Positions 27,898-36,984 of a stretch of 64,000 bases of DNA are shown piece by piece (positions within the stretch are counted from its first letter, which is position 1; the number at the start of each line of letters is the position of its first letter). Source of the stretch: JAJDAT01 sp964344185 (GTDB lineage: Bacteria; Nitrospinota; Nitrospinia; Nitrospinales; JAJDAT01); assembly GCA_964344185.1 (NCBI GenBank), contig CAYFMN010000016.1, forward strand, positions 32,549 through 96,548. Reading direction: 5' to 3'. The notes under the pieces are model-generated. The model made no database searches. It was not told where the DNA came from and saw nothing but the letters and a program-made list of their open reading frames with translations. Made by a program: the position numbers and the translations under genes.

Positions 27898-28776
27898 ATG
27901 GAAGCTACCGTAGATAAAGATTGCGCAAAACAACAAACTCCTCCTTCAAAATTCGCAATCGGTATCAGGCTGTCTGGTCAAAACACTTCTCAACAGTTTG
28001 ACCCTCAAAGCCTTATATTACGCGTTGGAGAACAGGTGATCGTTTTGACAGGTTTTGGAGAGACTGTTGGAACAGTCGCCTCGAATAAAATTTTAAACCT
28101 AAACCCTGAAAAAAAACCTCCTCTGTTTAAAGTACTTCGGAAGGCAACGCCGACTGATTTGGAACGAGCGACCAAAAAACGAAATTTTGAACAAAAAGGT
28201 AAACTCTTTTGTTTAGAAAAAATAAAAGAACTCGGATTATCGATGAATTTAAGCCGGGTTGTTTTTTTTGAAGAAGAAAAGAAAATTACATTTTTCTTTA
28301 CCGCAGATGGACGCGTGGACTTTAGAGAACTGGTCCGCATGCTCGCCGCATTTATGAAGAGTAGAATTGAAATGAGGCAAGTTGGCGTTAGAGACGAAGC
28401 AAAGGCTATTGCCGGTCAGGGGATTTGCGGTCAAGATCTTTGCTGCTCCAGGTTTTTGAAGAGCTTTACCCCGGTAACAATCCGCATGGCGAAAGACCAG
28501 GGGTTAGCCTTAAACCCCAGCAAAATTTCCGGAGTTTGCGGAAGATTAATGTGCTGTTTGCAATATGAACATGAAGTCTATAGAGAACTGGTAGACACTA
28601 TGCCCAAGACAGGAGCGCGAGTCGATACCCCGGATGGCCCGGGAAGAGTAGTAAAAAATATTATTCTAGAAAAACAAGTAACCGTGGCTCTTGATGACGA
28701 AAGTTTTATGACCTATGATGTAAGCGAGTTGGAATTCAACCCAGATTCGGCGCCTTCTGAAGACGAAGACTATTAA
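27898..28776 (+). CDS. ricT: RicT/YaaT-type PSP1-domain iron-sulfur protein
   Basis: 292 residues. The PSP1 domain is in the middle and carries the cysteine pattern of RicT: CGQDLCCSRFL (about 178-188) and GVCGRLMCCLQYE (about 214-226). In Bacillus, RicT is part of a complex affecting RNA processing and development; in other phyla the role is less clear. The last 15 residues are acidic. It lies between holB and metG as in many genomes. The first 20 residues, with one early Cys, are divergent. Confidence 0.88.
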   Translation: MEATVDKDCAKQQTPPSKFAIGIRLSGQNTSQQFDPQSLILRVGEQVIVLTGFGETVGTVASNKILNLNPEKKPPLFKVLRKATPTDLERATKKRNFEQKGKLFCLEKIKELGLSMNLSRVVFFEEEKKITFFFTADGRVDFRELVRMLAAFMKSRIEMRQVGVRDEAKAIAGQGICGQDLCCSRFLKSFTPVTIRMAKDQGLALNPSKISGVCGRLMCCLQYEHEVYRELVDTMPKTGARVDTPDGPGRVVKNIILEKQVTVALDDESFMTYDVSELEFNPDSAPSEDEDY

Positions 28777-28848
28777 TTTTTTTGGGTTTTGCCAGAACTT
28801 GGCGCTTCGGCAACCTTCCCAATTTTCCTTCCAGAATATGAACCAAAA

Positions 28849-30795
28849 ATGAACGAGACTAAAAAAACATTTTATATAACCACGCCTATTTATTACGTCA
28901 ACGACGTTCCACATATTGGACACGCTTATACAACAATTGCGGCAGACGTATCAACCCGGTTTAAAAAGTTGGAAGGATACGAAACATTTTTTTTAACGGG
29001 AACCGACGAACATGGACAAAAAGTTCAACAAGCGGCTGAGAAAAATGGAGTACCCCCGCAAGAACATGTAGATTCCCTGCACAAGAGGTTTAAAGATCTT
29101 TGGGTCCGTTTTGATATTATCAACGACGACTTTATCCGCACAACAGAAGACAGGCATAAATCGGTTGTCACGGATATCCTTAAAGATTTATTTGAAAGAG
29201 AAGAAATTTACAAAGACACTTATGAAGGCTGGTACTGCATGCCTTGCGAACGCTTTTGGACAGAAAAAGACGTTCCCGAAAAGTTATGTCCGGAATGTAA
29301 ACGGTCTGTTGAAAATATTAGCGAGTCTAATTACTTCTTCAAAATGGGAGATTATCAAGATTGGTTGATCGAATATATCCAAACAAACGAAGATTTTATT
29401 AAACCAACCAGCAGAAAAAATGAGGTATTGGGTTTCCTAAAAAAACCGCTTGGCAATCTTTGTATTTCACGACCTAAAGAAAGATTGCCCTGGGGAATTC
29501 CTCTTCCATTCGACGAAAACTATGTGACTTATGTTTGGTTTGACGCCCTGATCAACTACATTTCTGTTCATGGCTCCCTCGAACAAATCAAGAAATCTCA
29601 ATTCTGGCCCGCGAGCCACCATTTAGTTGGCAAAGATATTTTAACCACTCATGCCGTTTATTGGTCGACAATGCTAAAAGCAATGGGACTGGAGCTACCT
29701 AAAAATATTTTCGCGCATGGCTGGTGGACAGTGAACGGTCAGAAGATGTCCAAGTCACTCCGCAACGTTGTTGAGCCTAACTTACTCGTGGATCAATTTG
29801 GATCGGACGTTATTCGATATTTTTTGATGCGGGAAGTTCCTTTTGGTCAAGACGGCGATTTCTCCCACAAAGCTTTGATTGGAAGAATTAACAGCGATCT
29901 TGCTAACAATTTGGGGAACCTGTTAAGCCGTTCTTTAAATATGATCAAAAAATATTGCGACAGTAAAATCCCCGCTGCTGATACAACCGACGACTCGGAT
30001 GAAAAACTAATCGCAAAAGCAAATGAAGTTGTTTCCGAAACGCTCATTCATTTAGACCAACTCGCATACAACAAAGCGCTCACAAAAATTTGGGAACTGC
30101 TAGACGCTGCGAATTTATACATTAACGATTCCGCTCCCTGGAATTTAGCCAAGTCTGAAGAAACAAAGGGGCGGCTTCACGCCGTATTATATAATTCCGC
30201 AGAAACAATTCGAATTGCGGCGATTCTTTTGTATCCATTCATGCCCAATTCGGCGGAAAATATTCTTAAACAAATTGGAATTGAAACGCCAATACTGGAA
30301 CTTGGAACTCAATCTTTAAAAGATTGGGGCGGTCTGCAGAATGGAATTCAAATAAACCCAGGACCGCAACTGTTCCCAAGAATTGACGATAAACAAGCGG
30401 CTAAAATATTAGAAACCGCAGAGGCTGGAAACAAGGAACCAGAGAAAAAACCAGTCGAAGCGATTGAGTCTGAACAAGTCGCCATTGACGAGTTTTTTAA
30501 AATCGACTTACGGATTGGGAAAATCGTCGAAGCGGAAAAAGTTAAGAAATCAAAAAAACTCGTCAAACTTAAAGTAGACATCGGAGTCGAAACACGTCAA
30601 GTTGTCGCCGGTATTGCGGCCAGCTACGAGCCTGATCAATTAATAGGCAGAAAAATTATATTGGTGGCGAATCTCAAACCCGCTAAATTAATGGGTATTG
30701 AATCTCAAGGAATGGTATTGGCCGGAAGCGACGAAGATAAGATAGTCCTAGCTGGTTTTGATCAACAACTGGAACCGGGAACACGAGTTAAATGA
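28849..30795 (+). CDS. metG: Methionyl-tRNA synthetase
   Basis: I use the ATG at 28849 rather than an upstream TTG, because the protein then opens with MNETKKTFYITTPIYYVN as in the family. 648 residues. It has HIGHAYTT near residue 22, a zinc knuckle CMPC...CPEC (about 127-147), the KMSKS loop (about 300) and a C-terminal tRNA-binding (Trbp111-like) domain starting at IDEFFKIDLRIGKI (about 545). Its stop overlaps the start of the next gene as ATGA. Confidence 0.95.
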   Translation: MNETKKTFYITTPIYYVNDVPHIGHAYTTIAADVSTRFKKLEGYETFFLTGTDEHGQKVQQAAEKNGVPPQEHVDSLHKRFKDLWVRFDIINDDFIRTTEDRHKSVVTDILKDLFEREEIYKDTYEGWYCMPCERFWTEKDVPEKLCPECKRSVENISESNYFFKMGDYQDWLIEYIQTNEDFIKPTSRKNEVLGFLKKPLGNLCISRPKERLPWGIPLPFDENYVTYVWFDALINYISVHGSLEQIKKSQFWPASHHLVGKDILTTHAVYWSTMLKAMGLELPKNIFAHGWWTVNGQKMSKSLRNVVEPNLLVDQFGSDVIRYFLMREVPFGQDGDFSHKALIGRINSDLANNLGNLLSRSLNMIKKYCDSKIPAADTTDDSDEKLIAKANEVVSETLIHLDQLAYNKALTKIWELLDAANLYINDSAPWNLAKSEETKGRLHAVLYNSAETIRIAAILLYPFMPNSAENILKQIGIETPILELGTQSLKDWGGLQNGIQINPGPQLFPRIDDKQAAKILETAEAGNKEPEKKPVEAIESEQVAIDEFFKIDLRIGKIVEAEKVKKSKKLVKLKVDIGVETRQVVAGIAASYEPDQLIGRKIILVANLKPAKLMGIESQGMVLAGSDEDKIVLAGFDQQLEPGTRVK

Positions 30796-32180
30796 TTATA
30801 GACACACATGCCCATGTAGATATGGACCAGTTTAATGAAGACCGCGAGGACACCATACAAAGGGCAAGAGAGAGCGGCGTTGAATATATTTTAAACGTCG
30901 GTTGCGATGTTGCCAGTAGCGAAAGGTCTATCGAGCTATCTGAAAAATATGATTTTATATACGCCACTGCCGGTATCCACCCGCACGACGTTAAAAATAT
31001 CGACGAAAATACTTATCTGGCTCTTAAAGAACTTCACACGCATCCAAAAGTGATTGCTTTTGGAGAAATGGGATTGGACTTCTTTAAAAATTATTCTCCC
31101 CACGATGTCCAAATCACCCACTTTCGCAAGCAAATTGAACTGGCATTACAACTAGGAAAACCAATAATCGTGCATTGCCGCGACGCCAAAGATGAAACGA
31201 TCAAAATTCTGTCGGATTATTATTCCAGTTCCAGTCAAAAGTCCGGTATATTCCACTGTTTCTCTGGCGATCTCGAATTAGCGGAAAAAGGGTTAGAACT
31301 GGGGTTTTATATTTCCTTTGCGGGGCCGGTCACGTATAAAAAAAATAAAGAACTGCAAGAGGTCGCTAAAGTTATACCTCCTGATCGTTTATTTGCCGAA
31401 ACGGATTGCCCTTATTTATCTCCAGTTCCAAAACGCGGAAAACGCAACGAACCCGCTAACGTAAATTATACGGGTCAATTTTTAGCCGATTTACGCGGCG
31501 TAACGATTCAAGATTTGGAGCGCACAATGTCGCTCAACTTTTTTGAGCTTTTTGGAATCGGAAGCGAAGCCGCAGCGGGAACGGTATCCTATAAAATTAG
31601 AAACTCTCTCTATCTAAACTTGACGCAACGTTGCACAAACTCGTGCGTGTTTTGTTCGCGGATTACGAGACCGGTTGTGCAGGGTTATAACCTAAAACTC
31701 ATGAGAGAACCTTCCTCTGAAGAATTATGGAAATCCGTTGGAGATCCAAAAGATTACGACGAAGTTGTCTTTTGTGGTTTCGGGGAACCGACGTTACGAT
31801 TAGACGCTATCAAAGAAGTCTCGAAGAAAATAAAAGAAGCGGGAGGCAAAACTCGATTGAATACTAACGGTCATGGCAACGTTATTAATAAGCGTAATAT
31901 CCTTCCGGAACTTAAAGGACTGATCGACTCAGTGTCTATTAGTTTGAACGCCGACTCTTCGGAGGCATACGACGAAATTTGCGTCCCTCTTCCATCTTTC
32001 CGCAACGGTATTTATTATAAAGTGAAGGAATTTATCGAAGAATCCAAAAAATATATTCCCGAGGTACAAGCGTCCATTGTCACACATCAAAAAAATGTTG
32101 ACGAAGGCAAGTGCGAAGAAATTACTAAAGACGAATTAGGCGTGGAGTGGCGGGCGCGTCGATACAATATGGTAGGGTAA
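30792..32180 (+). CDS. TatD-family metal-dependent hydrolase fused to a radical SAM domain
   Basis: 462 residues with two domains. Residues 1-255 are a TatD-type amidohydrolase barrel: DTHAHVD at the start, GIHPHD, GEMGLDFF, IVHCRDA, FHCFSGD and ETDCPYLSP supply the metal ligands. Residues from about 265 are a short radical SAM protein with the cluster motif CTNSCVFC (about 279-286) and GFGEPTLR. A separate 'TatD-associated radical SAM' family exists next to tatD in other bacteria; here both are one polypeptide. Translation is coupled to metG. Likely roles: DNA/RNA 3-prime processing plus an unknown SAM reaction. Confidence 0.85.
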   Translation: MIIDTHAHVDMDQFNEDREDTIQRARESGVEYILNVGCDVASSERSIELSEKYDFIYATAGIHPHDVKNIDENTYLALKELHTHPKVIAFGEMGLDFFKNYSPHDVQITHFRKQIELALQLGKPIIVHCRDAKDETIKILSDYYSSSSQKSGIFHCFSGDLELAEKGLELGFYISFAGPVTYKKNKELQEVAKVIPPDRLFAETDCPYLSPVPKRGKRNEPANVNYTGQFLADLRGVTIQDLERTMSLNFFELFGIGSEAAAGTVSYKIRNSLYLNLTQRCTNSCVFCSRITRPVVQGYNLKLMREPSSEELWKSVGDPKDYDEVVFCGFGEPTLRLDAIKEVSKKIKEAGGKTRLNTNGHGNVINKRNILPELKGLIDSVSISLNADSSEAYDEICVPLPSFRNGIYYKVKEFIEESKKYIPEVQASIVTHQKNVDEGKCEEITKDELGVEWRARRYNMVG

Positions 32181-32182
32181 AT

Positions 32183-32554
32183 ATGAGAATCTATATTGCA
32201 TTAGGGGCTTTATTTGGGGGGCTTTCCGTCATGTTGGGAGCCTTTGGCGCGCATTCATTAAAAGCGGTTCTCACTGAAAAAAGCCTAGCCACTTTTACTA
32301 CGGCAACGCAATACATGATGTATCACTCGTTAGCTCTTCTTGCCGTGGGAGTTCTATCTCTTCAAGAAGAGAATAAAACAACAGTTAAAACACCCGGCAA
32401 GTTTTTTTTGGCCGGTATTTTACTTTTCTCCGGCAGCCTGTACATCCTTGCCTTTGGCGGCCCTAAATTCTTTGGCCCTATAACTCCACTTGGCGGACTT
32501 TCTTTTATGATTGGTTGGTTTTCTCTAGCCTTCGCTTATTTCAAAAAAAACTGA
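32183..32554 (+). CDS. DUF423 family membrane protein
   Basis: Starting at ATG 32183, two bases after the TatD-fusion stop, the protein is 123 residues. Four hydrophobic helices and the segments GAFGAHSLK and TATQYMMYHSLALL are the hallmark of the DUF423 family. The upstream in-frame GTG at 32147 would overlap the preceding gene and is not preferred. It is an inner-membrane protein of unknown function. Confidence 0.85.
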   Translation: MRIYIALGALFGGLSVMLGAFGAHSLKAVLTEKSLATFTTATQYMMYHSLALLAVGVLSLQEENKTTVKTPGKFFLAGILLFSGSLYILAFGGPKFFGPITPLGGLSFMIGWFSLAFAYFKKN

Positions 32555-32560
32555 ATCCTT

Positions 32561-33382
32561 TTACGCTTCCTCAGGTTTTCTAACGCTCCAACCGTTTTTC
32601 TTATAAGTCCAGACTAAAAAACTCGCAAGAAATAAAAAAACGACTGTATGGCCCCAAGAGAAGGCCTTGTCCCAAGGCAGGTTAAAAGTGAGATTGGTTC
32701 GAACTTCTCCGGAATAATGCTTTTGCATTTCCCCATATTCGATCATCAAATGAACCGGATAATCTCCCGGCAAGCCATCTGGAGTTTTTTCTACGTCAAC
32801 TTCGAACGACTTTTTTTCTCCGCCGCGAATAGTAAATCCGAGCATTTGATTGAAGCTCTTCGAAATTAACCCAGGCGGTAAAAGCAACATCAGCCGGATA
32901 TTTTTAAACGATTCGGCTGGATTTTTAATCCAGATCCTCAAACGGGAATGATCGCCTGTTTCTAATGTTTCGATTTCCCCTTTCACCGCAGAGTTTAATT
33001 TCTCTTCATAGAAAAAGGAATCCATAAAAATTTGGGTAAGCCATGCTCCCTTCGTATCAGCTTTATATTTGAAAAACACAGCCAAAGGGTATCGACCAAT
33101 TCGTAAAAGCTTTGGATGATTTCTATTTACAACTTCTTTTTTCTCTCCAGGATTAAGCTTCATTACCATTGGCGCCATATCCATGGAATGATGAAAATGA
33201 AACATTGGGTGGATATGATAAAGAGGATCGTTAGAAATATTTTGATAGGTTAAATGAATTTCGACATCGCCCTTCTCACTCACCGAGGTTTGAGCCGAAA
33301 CTTTCAATGGTTGGCTTTCCGCTAAGGAAAAGCTAGCTGGAAAAGCGATTACAAAGAGTAATAACAGAAAAATAATTCTCAT
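32561..33382 (-). CDS. Secreted/membrane-tethered protein with His/Met-rich segment
   Basis: 273 residues. A signal peptide (1-21) is followed by beta-rich domains, and a transmembrane helix near residues 245-262 is followed by a basic tail, so most of the protein faces the periplasm. Residues about 56-74 contain HIHPMFHFHH and then MDMAPMVM, a plausible copper or other metal-binding strip. The middle domain (PAESFKNIRLMLLLPPG) resembles the Ig-like NEW1-type fold. No family is recognised. It converges with the DUF423 gene six bases away. Confidence 0.6.
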   Translation of the reverse strand: MRIIFLLLLFVIAFPASFSLAESQPLKVSAQTSVSEKGDVEIHLTYQNISNDPLYHIHPMFHFHHSMDMAPMVMKLNPGEKKEVVNRNHPKLLRIGRYPLAVFFKYKADTKGAWLTQIFMDSFFYEEKLNSAVKGEIETLETGDHSRLRIWIKNPAESFKNIRLMLLLPPGLISKSFNQMLGFTIRGGEKKSFEVDVEKTPDGLPGDYPVHLMIEYGEMQKHYSGEVRTNLTFNLPWDKAFSWGHTVVFLFLASFLVWTYKKNGWSVRKPEEA

Positions 33383-33721
33383 ATTAAAATTCTATCTTGC
33401 CTACGTTTCACATATTAATAGAATCGCTTATTTTTTTTAGATCCGTCAAGTAAATTAAGAATCGCTCACCCCTCGATTTTTTAAGAAACTTCAGTCAAAA
33501 AGTTTAGTTTCAATTTCGTATCTCTATTCTTTGACAATTTTGATGCACTGCCTTTCCTCTTCCACTCTTAACCCATTGTAATTATTAGCTCAACTAACAT
33601 ACATACCGTAAATTTTTACAATATATAAGGGGTTATAACTTTCCAACTCTTAATTTTTTTGAGGCAAAAAAGATTTTCCAAATCCGTTACATTTTTAATT
33701 ATCAAAAGACAGGACTAAAAA
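33383..33721. other. Intergenic region without a gene
   Basis: About 340 bases between divergent genes hold no ORF of note. A TTGACA lies at 33531-33536 but no matching minus-10 follows at the usual distance. Nothing else supportable is visible. Confidence 0.4.
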
Positions 33722-34513
33722 ATGATCGACAATAGAACAGTCTATCGAAACTACCCTTTACCTGATTCCAAAAACAGGTTGAAAGAGGACGCCGCTCGAA
33801 TCAAAGATGCATTCGAACAGGCAGATTCAGATATTAACGACTTAGTCACGACTACCGATAATCTAAATACAACCACCGCTGGCCTGACAACGCAAATCAA
33901 CGATTTATCCGCAAACATTTCTCTTGGCAGTTTCTGGCAAGCAGTTTCCACTGGTAATAGAAACACTTACGAAGTGGTTTTAAATCCTGCCCCTTCCAAT
34001 CTAAGCTTGGGCCTGTTTGTTCATATGAAAGCTCACGTTCAAAATACGGGACCTTCCACTCTAAACGTCAATTCTCTGGGAGCGCAAACAATAATCAAAA
34101 TCGACGGCAACGAGTTAAAGGCTGGAGATATTCCTGCAAATGCTCTTGTAACACTTATTTATGATGGGGCGAATTTCCAGTTGTTAAATCCCAAAAGCTC
34201 AAATGAAGAGGTAGAAAATATTAAAAGCAATCTCTATAGAGCTTTTGAGGAAATTCAAGAAAACCATGGAGGTTCTCTACTCATGGAATCGGGTTGGTCA
34301 GACTCGTTCTCAAACCCTGACGAACAAGGAGCCGATTGGGAAACTATCTCAATGACTCAACAAAGTCTTCCTTTATCCGGCGATATTCGAATTCTTAGAG
34401 GGACCGCTAATATTGAAAATCAGGCTTCTGGACAAGACTTGCTTTGCCGATATCAAACCGAACAAGGAAAAGATCAATTCATTCATTCCTGGAGATTGCA
34501 AGCAAAATCTTGA
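33722..34513 (+). CDS. Phage tail-fibre-like protein
   Basis: 263 residues. The N-terminal third is a coiled coil rich in T, N and D (DLVTTTDNLNTTTAGL). Residues about 100-160 carry a module common in phage tail fibres: HVQNTGPSTLNVNSLGAQ, then GNELKAGDIPANALVTLIYDG and FQLLNP. The C-terminal part is unknown. No other phage genes surround it, so this is either a domesticated adhesin-like protein or the remnant of an element. Confidence 0.7.
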   Translation: MIDNRTVYRNYPLPDSKNRLKEDAARIKDAFEQADSDINDLVTTTDNLNTTTAGLTTQINDLSANISLGSFWQAVSTGNRNTYEVVLNPAPSNLSLGLFVHMKAHVQNTGPSTLNVNSLGAQTIIKIDGNELKAGDIPANALVTLIYDGANFQLLNPKSSNEEVENIKSNLYRAFEEIQENHGGSLLMESGWSDSFSNPDEQGADWETISMTQQSLPLSGDIRILRGTANIENQASGQDLLCRYQTEQGKDQFIHSWRLQAKS

Positions 34514-34538
34514 CTTTATAAAACCTTAGACATGAGGC

Positions 34539-34568
34539 GAAACTCTTCAGTTAAATCTGGAGAGTTTC
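34539..34568. terminator. Hairpin between convergent genes
   Basis: Arms GAAACTCTTCAG (34539-34550) and CTGGAGAGTTTC (34557-34568) form a 12-bp stem with one wobble and a six-base loop. It lies between two converging genes, where a terminator is expected, but there is no strong U-run. Confidence 0.45.
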
Positions 34569-34621
34569 ACTTACAACTTGAATCCACCTCTTACTTTTAG
34601 AATAAAATCCTGAAAAAACTT

Positions 34622-36829
34622 TCAACTATTTAAAGGGATAAAAGTTTTATGCCTTAAATCGGAAACGCAACAGTAGGAGGATTCGTCAAACTGAAAAAGC
34701 ATTGAAAGACCAATAACAAATTGCCCTTTCTCCAGCTTAATTCGACTGTCAGGAATAATCTGTTCTTTGTACCAAAACTGGTTATAACTCCAATCACTTA
34801 CATTTGACATATTATTGACTGATGAAGCCAAGGTTTTTTCGGGAAGAATCGTCAAAGGCTTAATCAGTTCTTTTTTGCCTACAATTCTCCATGAGCTTTC
34901 GGTAGTTTTAGGCAAAAAATTTAACCGTAAACTGGAAAAATGGAAGTTTTTACTCCTCCAAAAATAAACGCTAACTATCTCAGTCCTTATATGATAACCA
35001 TCAACCCCTTTTTTAATTAACAAATTAAGCTTAAATGGCAACTCGCTCATTCTATTTATAAAAACATAACTACCTTCAAACCTCGACAATCTATTATTTT
35101 CATCATAGCTTTCTCCTTTTAGAAAAGGCTTAAAGCCTATGACAAAATCTTCCTTTTCATTGATAGTCCTAACTTCTGCAAGCATCGAGCGCACTTCTTT
35201 GTCCACCACAAAAGAATTAAATAAGTTGTTATAGCAGGACTGATTCTCTTTTGGTTTATAAGTAATAGCTTTCAACTTTTTTTTGATCTCAAGGTCGTCG
35301 GAAGCAAATTGAATCTGCTTATATCTTTCAATTGACTTATCAAGAAAAAAAATCGCCATGAGATTTAATTTAACCTGGCCTTTGTTGCTATGAGGATCAA
35401 ACAGAAAATAACACAAGTCCTCGTTATTTTCGCGTATCTTATTTTTTTGGTCTTGATCTAATTTAGAATAAGCAAACTCCAATCTCTTTATTGATGAGGG
35501 GCGCGCTTCTAAAAAATAGGTTTTTTCATAAAATTGCCTTGGGGTCATATTAAGAGCAACCATAAGTTTTCCCAAAGTATTTTGATAATTCCTAAAAGAT
35601 CCTTCAAATGCTCCTCTAAAGACCTTTTCGCTAACCATTTGGATATCTCGATTAACGTGATTTATGGACGAATAACCCATAAAAATCATTAGTAAAAAAA
35701 TAGAAATCAATAATATATTTTTAAAAATCTCGACCGTAATAAAATCGAAAAATATAAAACCGGCTTGGGTTATAAAAATGGCGGTAGGAATAACAAAAAT
35801 AAAAGCATACCAAAAATGACCAAACTGAGGCTTAATGATTTCGTAAACAAATGCAGGAATATAAAATATAAAAAAAACCGCTAACTGTTTTTTGCAAGAA
35901 ATCCAACCGCCTTTCTTATATTTAGAAACAAAAAAAGCAATCGCTATTAAAACCGAAATATAAATAGCTGATTTATTAATCAAAGAGATTATTTCAATGG
36001 GAGAATGCCAATATTGCGCCGAACCATTTGAAACAATATTGGTAATCGTATGAGGAATCGTAAAAAGTTTCAAAACCCCTAACAAAGAAAACTTCTCTAA
36101 TCCTGATCCGGCGGCGCCTGCAATATGAGGATAATAATATAACTTTTTATAAATAAGATAAGGCATAAAACACGCCAAACATACTCCTACCAATAGAAAA
36201 ATATGTTTAAAAGAAATTTTATTTTTAAAAACTACAATAGAAATGATTGGAATTAGATAAAGCAATGCCATTGAATAATGCAACTGAACTGCCAGCGATA
36301 TCGTCAAAATCTGCAAAGGAAGAAAAATCACCTTTCCCTCTAAGGCAAACTCCAAATAAAACCAAACAAATATCGAAACGAAGAGAAATATAAATGAAGG
36401 ATTTATTGGGAAAAACACCCCGCTAATATGAAACGTGTTTACACAAACTAAAGCGGAAGCAATACAGGAAAAGGCATGTCCAAAAAATTTCTTTAGCGAA
36501 AAAAATAAAACGCCAATGGAAGCAATATTTAAAATGAGGTTAAAAATAAAAATAGAATCATACGAGTAATGTAACAATATTGGAATTGCCAGTAAAAAAT
36601 ATAAAAACGGTCCTGGTAAACGCCCTCCATTATTAGCTTCCGGTCCGGCTAATGGAATATAATCGCCATCTACCAAGCTAAACGCTCTATCAAAATCACG
36701 CGTGACCCATTCATTCACGATTACAGCGTCCAAAACTTCGAGCCTTAAAAACAGACCTAGCAATATGAAAAAAAATAAAACAATCGACCAACAAATTTGC
36801 TTTGGATTATTTTTGATATATGTAAGCAT
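34622..36829 (-). CDS. GT39-like membrane glycosyltransferase
   Basis: 735 residues. About ten transmembrane helices fill residues 15-400. The first periplasmic loop has TRDFDRAF and a DGDYIPLAGPEANNGG segment, the acidic-loop region of GT-C/PMT-type transferases. Residues 400-735 are a soluble periplasmic domain with no recognised family. It probably uses a lipid-linked sugar donor. A truncated copy of its first 75 residues is at 26155-26400. Confidence 0.7.
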   Translation of the reverse strand: MLTYIKNNPKQICWSIVLFFFILLGLFLRLEVLDAVIVNEWVTRDFDRAFSLVDGDYIPLAGPEANNGGRLPGPFLYFLLAIPILLHYSYDSIFIFNLILNIASIGVLFFSLKKFFGHAFSCIASALVCVNTFHISGVFFPINPSFIFLFVSIFVWFYLEFALEGKVIFLPLQILTISLAVQLHYSMALLYLIPIISIVVFKNKISFKHIFLLVGVCLACFMPYLIYKKLYYYPHIAGAAGSGLEKFSLLGVLKLFTIPHTITNIVSNGSAQYWHSPIEIISLINKSAIYISVLIAIAFFVSKYKKGGWISCKKQLAVFFIFYIPAFVYEIIKPQFGHFWYAFIFVIPTAIFITQAGFIFFDFITVEIFKNILLISIFLLMIFMGYSSINHVNRDIQMVSEKVFRGAFEGSFRNYQNTLGKLMVALNMTPRQFYEKTYFLEARPSSIKRLEFAYSKLDQDQKNKIRENNEDLCYFLFDPHSNKGQVKLNLMAIFFLDKSIERYKQIQFASDDLEIKKKLKAITYKPKENQSCYNNLFNSFVVDKEVRSMLAEVRTINEKEDFVIGFKPFLKGESYDENNRLSRFEGSYVFINRMSELPFKLNLLIKKGVDGYHIRTEIVSVYFWRSKNFHFSSLRLNFLPKTTESSWRIVGKKELIKPLTILPEKTLASSVNNMSNVSDWSYNQFWYKEQIIPDSRIKLEKGQFVIGLSMLFQFDESSYCCVSDLRHKTFIPLNS

Positions 36830-36984
36830 ACTTGTTAATTTTTGAATAAGAACCTGAATTCAATATGCAAAAGAATTAGTTGAAGGTTCGGTATTTCGGC
36901 AAATTAATAAAAGAATATATGAATTTCAGAATTTGGCGATGTGGGGTCAAGCGAGGGCTTTTAGATAGCTTACAAATTAATATG

